Below, piece by piece: positions 58,697-64,000 of a stretch of 64,000 nt of DNA (within the stretch, counting starts at the first letter, position 1; each line of letters starts with the position of its first letter). A program made the position numbers and the translations under genes. Source of the stretch: Rickettsia hoogstraalii. Lineage in GTDB: Bacteria; Pseudomonadota; Alphaproteobacteria; Rickettsiales; Rickettsiaceae. The notes under the pieces were generated by a model. That model ran no database searches. It was not told where the DNA came from and saw only the letters and a program-made list of their open reading frames with translations. The stretch is taken from positions 434,001 to 498,000 of the forward strand of contig NZ_CCXM01000001.1 of the NCBI RefSeq assembly GCF_000825685.1, written 5' to 3'.

Positions 58697-59146
58697 CTAT
58701 TTACTACCAAATGAAGAAACAATTTTATTAATTAATGATTCAATATTAATTGCTGATTGAGTATATCTTATCTCTTCATTAGCCGCTAAATTTTCATCAT
58801 CATTACCAGGCACAATTGAAATATATTTACCTCCAAGTAACCCGCTGGTGACTACTTGGGCTTTAGAATCTTTAGGTATTTTAACATCATCATTAATATT
58901 TAGATATACACTTGCATAAAAGCTATTCGGATCTAAAGTAATTTTCTTTACACTACCTATTTTTATACCTGAGATCATTACGTCGCTTCCGACTGCTATA
59001 CCCTCTGCACTCTGAAAATTAGCAGTTACCTGATAACCTTTTGAGCTAGTTATAGAACTACCTGTTTTGTAGGCAAAAATCAAAAATAGCAAAGCAATAA
59101 TTAATACTATAAAGCCGATAATTGTTTCAATAATGTTCTGTTTCAT
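58697..59146 (-). CDS. mlaD: MlaD-family phospholipid transport protein
   Basis: 149 residues. An N-terminal membrane anchor (TIIGFIVLIIALLFLIFAY) and an MCE domain (VTANFQSAEGIAVGSDVMISGIKIGSVKKITLDPNSFYASVYLNI ... GLLGGKYISIVPG) are those of MlaD, the periplasmic substrate-binding part of the Mla system that keeps phospholipids out of the outer leaflet. mlaE and mlaF are not in this window. It is the last gene of a run with sspB, rnhA and the NDUFA12 gene, 24 bases after the latter. Confidence 0.9.
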   Translation of the reverse strand: MKQNIIETIIGFIVLIIALLFLIFAYKTGSSITSSKGYQVTANFQSAEGIAVGSDVMISGIKIGSVKKITLDPNSFYASVYLNINDDVKIPKDSKAQVVTSGLLGGKYISIVPGNDDENLAANEEIRYTQSAINIESLINKIVSSFGSK

Positions 59147-59170
59147 TGTTTTTTATATTTTATTAATTAA

Positions 59171-59464
59171 TTACGGTTGCCATCTACTATATTTAAGATT
59201 TGATACTTTAGGCTTAGCTATTCTATCGTTCTTTTGCCAGGGAAAAAGCTGAATATTTTTCGGTATCTCATTTACTAAATGATGTAACCAAGCGTGCCAA
59301 CTCGGCGGAATTTTTGTAGGTTCATTTACATTCTTATAAATAACAAACCTCCTTGGACGCCCTAAATAATCAATATTACGGCTTTCATAATATTGATTCA
59401 AAAATTCATCTTCTCCTACTTTTTTGTGAAAAAAAGTAATAAAAAACTTATCTATCCACGACAT
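59171..59464 (-). CDS. NADH:ubiquinone oxidoreductase accessory subunit, NDUFA12 family
   Basis: 97 residues matching the NDUFA12/B17.2 family, an accessory complex I subunit shared by alphaproteobacteria and mitochondria. The markers are [49 protein letters not shown] and a C-terminal [10 protein letters not shown]. It overlaps the end of rnhA by 13 bases. Its neighbour mlaD is a common partner in related genomes, as I recall; the two are not known to share a function. Confidence 0.9.
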   Translation of the reverse strand: MSWIDKFFITFFHKKVGEDEFLNQYYESRNIDYLGRPRRFVIYKNVNEPTKIPPSWHAWLHHLVNEIPKNIQLFPWQKNDRIAKPKVSNLKYSRWQP

Positions 59465-59910
59465 TTTAAAATTTCTATAGCAGTTTCTCTTCCTTGCACT
59501 GCAAGTTTATCGGCAGCAATATTACCGCTATTATTTGCATGACCTTTTACCCATTTCCAAATAATAGTATGTTTACTCAATTCTGCGTATAATTTTTGCC
59601 ATAAATCGGCATTTTTAACGGGTTCATTGTTGCTTTTACACCAATTATTTTTTATCCAATTATGAATCCAAGCGGTAATTCCCTGTTGCAAATATTTACT
59701 ATCGGTATAAATCTCAATATTACAAGATTTTTTTAAAATCCTTAATGCTTCAAGGGCTGCCGTAATTTCCATACGATTATTAGTCGTATCCAACTCATAC
59801 CCAAATATTTCTTTGCTAGTATCATTAAATTGAAGTAAAGCTCCCCATCCTCCAGGACCGGGATTACCTGCACATGCACCATCAGTATATATAACTACTT
59901 TTGAATCCAT
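59452..59910 (-). CDS. rnhA: Ribonuclease HI
   Basis: Degrades the RNA strand of RNA-DNA hybrids. The catalytic residues are in place: [17 protein letters not shown] (first Asp), [13 protein letters not shown] (Glu), [14 protein letters not shown] (second Asp) and [19 protein letters not shown] (His and last Asp). 152 residues is standard for the single-domain enzyme. It sits 9 bases after sspB and overlaps the next gene by 13 bases, so all are in one transcript. Confidence 0.96.
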   Translation of the reverse strand: MDSKVVIYTDGACAGNPGPGGWGALLQFNDTSKEIFGYELDTTNNRMEITAALEALRILKKSCNIEIYTDSKYLQQGITAWIHNWIKNNWCKSNNEPVKNADLWQKLYAELSKHTIIWKWVKGHANNSGNIAADKLAVQGRETAIEILKCRG

Positions 59911-59919
59911 ATATGGGCA

Positions 59920-60393
59920 TTAACTAGGTTTAGAAGAGTTACGAAACTTATCTAACATTATAACATTTGGATTTGGAGATAATGAAGTTTTATAACTTTT
60001 ATTATTACTTATTTCCTCTTCATGTTGGTGATTTTCTTGTATATTTAACGACTGATTAAAAGTTAGGCTGTAATTATTATTGGAATCAACAAAGCTAATA
60101 AGTGCATCAAAAGGTACGTAAATTATTTCTTTAACACCGTCAAAACTTACCGTTAAGGAAAAACCGGTATCATTTACTATTAAATTTTCAAACTGATATT
60201 GAAGTACTATTGTTATCTGTTTTGGATATGCCTGTTTAACTTTTGAAGGTAAAATTACCGCAGGGTTATCGGTTCTGTACGATATATATATTAACTGATC
60301 CCAATATAAATTTTCATGCTGAATTTTTGCTAGAATTTTTTTCACAAATTCTAGCATATATTCATTCACAAATTTTTTATATTCAATATTCAT
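59920..60393 (-). CDS. sspB: SspB-type ClpXP adaptor
   Basis: 157 residues of the alphaproteobacterial SspB group, an adaptor that delivers tmRNA-tagged proteins to ClpXP. The substrate-binding fold shows NLYWDQLIYISYRTDNPAVILPSKVKQAYPKQITIVLQYQF and DTGFSLTVSFDGVKEIIYVPFDALISFVD. After a flexible linker the C-terminal LSPNPNVIMLDKFRNS provides the ClpX-binding tail (x-x-V-x-x-L-D-x-F). It lies about 140 bases downstream of the ssrA coding piece on the same strand. clpX is at 17419-18696. Confidence 0.9.
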   Translation of the reverse strand: MNIEYKKFVNEYMLEFVKKILAKIQHENLYWDQLIYISYRTDNPAVILPSKVKQAYPKQITIVLQYQFENLIVNDTGFSLTVSFDGVKEIIYVPFDALISFVDSNNNYSLTFNQSLNIQENHQHEEEISNNKSYKTSLSPNPNVIMLDKFRNSSKPS

Positions 60394-60415
60394 ACAAGAA
60401 AAATAAATAAAAATA

Positions 60416-60530
60416 GGTCGACAAAGTTTAATTTGAGCAGTTCACGTCATTGCGAGCAAAAACTGTAAGTTTTAATGACGATATCAGCCGTTTTTAGGCA
60501 ATGCCAATTTTTCAAATTAAACGAGTATAC
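60416..60530. repeat. Composite palindromic repeat 3' of ssrA
   Basis: Outer arms GACAAAGTTTAATTTGAGCA and AATTTTTCAAATTAAACGAG are those of the 45047 family; the middle is a fragment of the GTCATTGCGAG family (CGTCATTGCGAGCAAAAACT). It lies between ssrA and sspB. Confidence 0.72.
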
Positions 60531-60534
60531 GCGT

Positions 60535-60717
60535 GGGGTTTTTCTGTTGCCCGGCAAACCCCCAGCCGCGTAGGGTTAAGCTGCTAAAGCTGCACCTACA
60601 TAACGATTATTATCGTTTGCGTTTCTTTGTTTTGACCCATACGGCAAAAGCCGTCGGCGGAATCATCCCGAGTAAAAGCAATCTTTTTATTAGGTACGTC
60701 GATCCTATTTCGCCCCC
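60535..60717 (-). ncRNA. ssrA: tmRNA coding piece (two-piece, permuted ssrA)
   Basis: This half carries the 5' end of mature tmRNA and the tag reading frame. It starts GGGGGCGAAATAGGATCGACG, with the tmRNA D-loop consensus GGATCGACG. The first seven bases pair with CGCCTCC of the acceptor piece at 61022-61070 (seven pairs, one G-U). The tag frame is at 60620-60576. It ends with a GGGGTTT...AAACCCC hairpin near 60535, taken as the 3' limit; the true end is not certain. The order acceptor-spacer-coding on the minus strand is the circularly permuted layout known in alphaproteobacteria. Confidence 0.92.
60576..60620 (-). other. tmRNA proteolysis tag reading frame
   Basis: GCA to TAA reads ANDNNRYVGAALAA and stop. 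The start AND matches the E. coli tag (ANDENYALAA) and the final ALAA is the ClpX recognition end. With the alanine carried by tmRNA the added tag would be 15 residues. Confidence 0.93.
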
Positions 60718-60726
60718 ATAAAATAC

Positions 60727-60838
60727 TCGATGAACTTCAAAAATTGGCTCCGTCGTTCTACAAGAGCTGCGGTGCTCACGTATTAAGTATACGCTCCGCT
60801 CCTCGCCTTGTGAACTCCTTGCTCTTTTTGAAGTTGAT
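60727..60838. repeat. Palindromic repeat inside the ssrA spacer (1)
   Basis: GATGAACTTCAAAAATTGGC left and GCTCTTTTTGAAGTTGATC right around AGCTGCGGTGCTCACGTATT. It is the same family as 29675-29770 and ends 10 bases from the 5' end of the coding piece. Confidence 0.85.
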
Positions 60839-60877
60839 CTTCGTATTGCTTACTTATTTAGAGTAATACATATTTAA

Positions 60878-61020
60878 ACTTCTTTAAATAACGAAGCTAA
60901 TAAAGAGGAATTTGAAGGAGACACTTCACCTCGAACCGCAGCGTACAAGCAAGTAACGTGAGGATGAGGGGTAAGAATCGACGTATAAATTACCTTTAGA
61001 AGCAAGTTATTTAGAAAGTT
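60878..61020. repeat. Palindromic repeat inside the ssrA spacer (2)
   Basis: Ends AACTTCTTTAAATAACGAAG and CAAGTTATTTAGAAAGTT enclose ACCGCAGCGTACAAGCAAGT; related to 11046-11188. It begins one base after the CCA end of the acceptor piece. Confidence 0.85.
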
Positions 61021-61021
61021 T

Positions 61022-61070
61022 TGGTGGAGGCGTCGGGTACTGCCCCCGAGTCCGCAACCTCTATTCTAAA
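61022..61070 (-). ncRNA. ssrA: tmRNA acceptor piece (3' half of permuted ssrA)
   Basis: On the minus strand it reads GAGGTTGCGGACTCGGGGGC... to CGCCTCCACCA. The T-stem TCGGG/CCCGA carries the loop GGCAGTA in place of TTCGA-type sequence, as reported for alphaproteobacterial two-piece tmRNA. CGCCTCC pairs with the first seven bases of the coding piece; A is the discriminator and CCA is encoded (61022-61024). The 5' boundary near 61070 is a guess. 304 bases of spacer separate it from the coding piece and are made almost wholly of two palindromic repeats. Confidence 0.9.
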
Positions 61071-61105
61071 TTACGTTTATTACTATAGCTATATTAGCAC
61101 CAAAT

Positions 61106-61134
61106 ATTATGCCTTAATTTGATTAAAATGTAAA
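61106..61134 (-). promoter_or_regulatory. Likely ssrA promoter
   Basis: On the minus strand TTTACA (plus 61129-61134) and CATAAT (plus 61106-61111) are 17 bases apart. Transcription would start near 61098, about 30 bases before the presumed acceptor piece. Suggestive only, in AT-rich DNA. Confidence 0.45.
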
Positions 61135-61223
61135 GGTCAAATAAGAATTCTAGATTTATATTAAAAATGGACTTATATTATTTGTATACTTCATAATAAA
61201 TATTACTTTTTGAAAAATATTTT

Positions 61224-62036
61224 ATGCTACCAAATCTTGGAATTATCGCAGGCAGAGGTTCATTACCTTACTTAATAGCAAGTAACTATAGAAAGCAAGG
61301 CGGCAATTGTTATATAGCAGCAATTAAAGACGAAGCTGATATAGATCAAATTAAAGATTTTGAATATAAGATTTTAAAAATCGGTATGATTGGTGAAGCT
61401 ATAAAATATTTTAAGGATAATGAGGTACAAAATATTATTTTTATAGGCGGAGTTAATAGACCGAATTTTAAAAATTTATCCGTAGATAAAACAGGCGGTT
61501 TATTGCTTTTCAAAATAGTTGGGCAAAAAATTCGAGGAGATGATAATTTGCTAAAAATAGTAGCGGATTTTTTTGAAAGCTATGGTTTTAAAGTAATTTC
61601 AAGTAACGAAATATATAAAAATCAACAAGGTAACTCCAATATTATAACTGATACCACCCTTACGAATTCAGATAAAAATGATATTGAGCTTGGAGTAAAA
61701 TTGTTGAATCATTTAAGTTCATTCGATATTGCACAATCGGTTATAGTTGAAAATGGTTACATACTTGGTATAGAGGCTGCTGAAGGGACGGATAATTTAA
61801 TAGCGAGATGTGCAAATTTACGTAAAAATCCTTATGGAGGAGTGCTAGTAAAAATACCGAAATTAGGTCAAGATAATAGACTAGATATGCCAACAATTGG
61901 TCCTGATACTATAAAGAATCTTGCTAAATATAATTACAAAGGAGTAGCGATTCAGAAAAATAACGTAATTATAGTCGAAGAAGAATTAACTATAAAACTC
62001 GCTAATGAACATAAAATTTTTATAACAAAATGTTAG
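61224..62036 (+). CDS. lpxI: UDP-2,3-diacylglucosamine pyrophosphatase, LpxI type
   Basis: Cleaves UDP-diacylglucosamine to lipid X and UMP in lipid A synthesis, replacing LpxH in alphaproteobacteria. The family (DUF1009) shows LGIIAGRGSLPYLIASNYRKQGG at the start, FIGGVNRPNF, GDDNLLKIVADFFESYGF and LGIEAAEGTDNLIARCANLRK...GGVLVKIPKLGQDNRLDMPTIGPDTI. 270 residues is normal. It overlaps coaE by 7 bases. It supplies the step before LpxB; lpxK and lpxL are at 45-47 kb. Confidence 0.93.
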   Translation: MLPNLGIIAGRGSLPYLIASNYRKQGGNCYIAAIKDEADIDQIKDFEYKILKIGMIGEAIKYFKDNEVQNIIFIGGVNRPNFKNLSVDKTGGLLLFKIVGQKIRGDDNLLKIVADFFESYGFKVISSNEIYKNQQGNSNIITDTTLTNSDKNDIELGVKLLNHLSSFDIAQSVIVENGYILGIEAAEGTDNLIARCANLRKNPYGGVLVKIPKLGQDNRLDMPTIGPDTIKNLAKYNYKGVAIQKNNVIIVEEELTIKLANEHKIFITKC

Positions 62037-62602
62037 CAATAGGTATTACCGGTAGCTATGCATCGGGGAAAACTTTTATTTTGGATTATTTAGCAGAAAA
62101 AGGATATAAAACTTTTTGTGCCGATCGATGCATAAAAGAATTATATCAAGATTTGAGCGTACAAACTCAAATCTTGAAATCACTCCCTGAACTTGAGTCT
62201 TTCAATATCGGAAAAATTAGTAATTTAATCTACAATAACGACCTAGCTAGAGAAAAACTACAAAATTTTATTTACCCATTACTAATAGATAAACTCATTT
62301 TATTTAAAAAAGAAAATGCTAATGCCAAATTTGGCTTTGCCGAAATACCGTTGCTTTATGAAGCTAAATTTGATAAATATTTTGATTTTGTCGTAACAAT
62401 ATACTGCTCTGAAGAAATAAGAATGCAAAGAGCAATAACGAGAACTTCATTTGATATAGAGATTTATAATAAAATCAAAGAAATTCAACTATCACAAGAG
62501 AGCAAAATAGCAAAAGCAGATTTTGCTATAAATAGCGGCGTTGATATGTTAGACTTGGAAAAACAAATAGAGAAGCTAATAAAGGATTTGAAAGCAAGGT
62601 AA
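62030..62602 (+). CDS. coaE: Dephospho-CoA kinase
   Basis: Last step of coenzyme A synthesis: ATP-dependent phosphorylation of dephospho-CoA. The P-loop is GITGSYASGKTFILDYL (residues 5-21), followed by the CADRCIKELY motif, FAEIPLLYEAKFDKYFDFVVTIYCSEEIRMQRAITR and a C-terminal DFAINSG. 190 residues is the usual length. Its ATG lies within the end of lpxI, so the two are co-translated. In related genomes coaE often precedes dnaQ, which follows here after a palindromic element. Confidence 0.94.
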   Translation: MLAIGITGSYASGKTFILDYLAEKGYKTFCADRCIKELYQDLSVQTQILKSLPELESFNIGKISNLIYNNDLAREKLQNFIYPLLIDKLILFKKENANAKFGFAEIPLLYEAKFDKYFDFVVTIYCSEEIRMQRAITRTSFDIEIYNKIKEIQLSQESKIAKADFAINSGVDMLDLEKQIEKLIKDLKAR

Positions 62603-62629
62603 TTCTCGCTATTAGCGAGGAAATGTTGT

Positions 62630-62850
62630 CTTGTTGCATGGCACTTATGTCATTCCCGCGTAGGCATTGTTGCGTAGACCCCCAGTCGTCATTGCGAGAA
62701 GAATTACGTAGTAATTCGACGAAGCAATCCAGTTAAAAATTCTGATTTATAGAATTTTTTTAATCTTTTTCTGGATTGCCGCGTCGCTTCGCTCCTCGCA
62801 ATGACGGTTTTGGTATCCACGCAATAACACCCGCTCGCAATGACGATTTT
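62630..62850. repeat. Nested palindromic elements between coaE and dnaQ
   Basis: GTCATTCCCGCGTAGGCATT and GCATTGTTGCGTAGACC enclose a complete CGTCATTGCGAGAAGAATTA ... CGCTCCTCGCAATGACGG element with TTCTGATTTATAGAATTTTT at its centre. Confidence 0.87.
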
Positions 62851-62873
62851 AAAAGACTAATAAAGGATTGGGA

Positions 62874-63563
62874 ATGTCGAGTTTAAGAGAAATAATTTTA
62901 GATACCGAAACTACGGGACTTGACCCACGACAAGGTCACCGAATCGTCGAAATCGGTGCAATTGAGATGGTGAATAAGGTATTAACAGGCAGGAATTTTC
63001 ATTTTTATATTAATCCTGAGCGAGACATGCCGTTTGAGGCTTATAGAATTCATGGCATATCCGGCGAATTTTTAAAAGACAAGCCTCTATTTCATACAAT
63101 AGCCGATGATTTTTTAGAATTTATCTCAGATAGCAAACTTATTATTCATAATGCTCCTTTCGACATTAAGTTTTTAAATCATGAATTATCATTATTAAAG
63201 AGAGCGGAAATCAAACTTTTAGAACTGTCCAATGCTATAGACACTCTAGTTATGGCTAGAAGTATGTTTCCAGGCTCAAAATATAATCTTGACGCATTAT
63301 GTAAAAGATTTAAAGTTGATAATTCAGGTAGGCAGCTTCACGGGGCTTTGAAAGATGCGGCATTACTTGCAGAAGTATATGTGGAACTAACGGGTGGTAG
63401 ACAATCCGCTTTTAAAATGGTTGATAAATCTGCCGGAATAAGTAATTTAGCAACTAATCAAGTAAATAACAAAACAGAGCAAGCTACTATTGTTATTAAA
63501 CCTACAAAAGAAGAGCTGCAAAAACATAAAGAGTTTCTTAGTAGTATTTTAAAAACTGCTTAG
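62874..63563 (+). CDS. dnaQ: DNA polymerase III epsilon subunit (proofreading exonuclease)
   Basis: 3'-5' exonuclease of the replicative polymerase. Exo I is [24 protein letters not shown] (catalytic DTE), Exo II is [17 protein letters not shown] and Exo III is [15 protein letters not shown] (H-x4-D). The C-terminal part beyond residue 190, which normally binds the alpha subunit, ends [19 protein letters not shown] use ATG 62874 ([10 protein letters not shown]) rather than the TTG at 62868. 229 residues is typical. Confidence 0.95.
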   Translation: MSSLREIILDTETTGLDPRQGHRIVEIGAIEMVNKVLTGRNFHFYINPERDMPFEAYRIHGISGEFLKDKPLFHTIADDFLEFISDSKLIIHNAPFDIKFLNHELSLLKRAEIKLLELSNAIDTLVMARSMFPGSKYNLDALCKRFKVDNSGRQLHGALKDAALLAEVYVELTGGRQSAFKMVDKSAGISNLATNQVNNKTEQATIVIKPTKEELQKHKEFLSSILKTA

Positions 63564-63568
63564 TAAAA

Positions 63569-63688
63569 CGTCATTGCGAGGAGCCGTAGGCGACGCGGCA
63601 ATCCAGAAAATAATTAAAAAAATTCTGTAAATCAGAATTTTTTACTGGATTGCTTCGTCAAAACTTACAGTTTTTCCTCGCAATGACG
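63569..63688. repeat. Palindromic element (GTCATTGCGAG family)
   Basis: CGTCATTGCGAGGAGCCGTA and CTTACAGTTTTTCCTCGCAA ends, with TTCTGTAAATCAGAATTTTT at the centre. The same right arm occurs in the first ccmF insert. It fills the gap between dnaQ and surf1. Confidence 0.88.
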
Positions 63689-63714
63689 ATTATCAACCTT
63701 CCTTAAACTTACCT

Positions 63715-64000
63715 ATGAAAACAAACTTCCTTGTACTTATAACTTTTATAATACTCATCTCTTTAGGCTTTTGGCAGCTTAGTCGTTTAAAAGAAAAGAA
63801 ATTATTTTTAGCCTCAATGCAAGCTAATCTTACCTCACCAGCAATTAATTTAGCAGAAATTCAAGACAATTTACCTTATCACAAAGTAAAAATTACCGGT
63901 CAATTTTTGCCTAATAAAGACATATATTTATACGGTAGAAGGTCAATGTCGAGTGAAAAAGACGGCTATTATTTAGTTACTCCTTTTAAAACCATAGAAG
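63715..64000 (+). CDS. SURF1-family cytochrome oxidase assembly protein (partial)
   Basis: The first 95 residues of a SURF1 protein, which helps assemble heme-copper cytochrome oxidase in the inner membrane. The N-terminal membrane segment leads into the family motif FIILISLGFWQLSRLKEKK, followed by VKITGQFLPNKDIYLYGRRSM...GYYLVTPFKT (G-x-F and LVTPF). The rest lies past the window edge. It fits with ccmF and ubiA as part of the aerobic respiratory chain. Confidence 0.9.
   Translation, partial: MKTNFLVLITFIILISLGFWQLSRLKEKKLFLASMQANLTSPAINLAEIQDNLPYHKVKITGQFLPNKDIYLYGRRSMSSEKDGYYLVTPFKTIE

Noticed and set aside
60533..60721. 62-codon plus-strand frame
   Set aside because: It is the exact antisense of the tmRNA coding piece.

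Overview
The window is a piece of a Rickettsia chromosome, most likely of the spotted-fever or transitional group. The evidence is direct: a 1652-residue OmpB (Sca5) autotransporter, very AT-rich DNA, a two-piece permuted tmRNA gene as found in alphaproteobacteria, a lone NDUFA12-type complex I gene, split spoT genes, many decaying genes, and several dozen short palindromic repeats of the type called Rickettsia palindromic elements (RPEs). I infer the group from the OmpB length and RPE density; the species cannot be named from this window.

Layout. 1-9300: tmk (partial), a ProP-like MFS transporter carrying an in-frame RPE, ubiA, a broken YhcG-type nuclease gene, valS overlapping a LicD-like gene, and a large unknown gene with a degenerate ankyrin-like C-terminus. 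9300-17400: rmuC, a frameshifted GT10 fucosyltransferase-like gene coupled to a GT25 glycosyltransferase, a broken unknown membrane protein, and an SDR-DoxX gene coupled to a broken DUF2269 gene. 17400-27500: clpX, GNAT-queC-hicB, a broken vapBC pair, tRNA-His, an MsbA-like ABC exporter, a small secreted protein, a Bcr-type efflux pump, and lolC/E-lolD. 27500-35400: a predicted CE-clan (Ulp1/RickCE-like) effector protease, a CorC/HlyC-type gene coupled to ccmF (three in-frame RPEs), a broken NB-ARC gene and an RPE cluster. 35400-44500: ompB, a stand-alone RelA-type synthetase, nagZ, a MerR-like gene, an IHF/HU gene, and a pair of small helical proteins. 44500-53100: bcp, a lipid A and cell-wall operon (M23 lipoprotein, lpxK, lpxL), broken rlmJ and RhuM-Fic genes, ligA and tgt. 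53100-64000: small and broken genes, a stand-alone SpoT hydrolase, a dead MFS transporter, the sspB-rnhA-NDUFA12-mlaD operon, the permuted ssrA, lpxI-coaE, dnaQ and surf1 (partial).

How the genes work together. ssrA, sspB and clpX form a trans-translation and degradation chain; sspB lies directly beside ssrA. lpxI, lpxK, lpxL and an MsbA-like exporter belong to lipid A synthesis and export, lolC/E-lolD to lipoprotein sorting, mlaD to phospholipid transport, and LicD/GT10/GT25 to probable surface glycan decoration. ubiA, ccmF, surf1 and the NDUFA12 gene serve respiration. The synthetase at 40962 and hydrolase at 54796 are opposing halves of (p)ppGpp metabolism carried by separate small genes.

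The most notable points are: a permuted tmRNA whose discarded spacer has been filled with RPEs; a 192-bp palindromic element with 19-bp inverted ends and an apparent 9-bp target duplication, nested inside another RPE; three RPEs inserted in frame in one ccmF gene; the CE-clan protease; and a recurring pattern of one- or two-base indels, mostly in A/T runs, that break accessory genes while leaving core genes intact.
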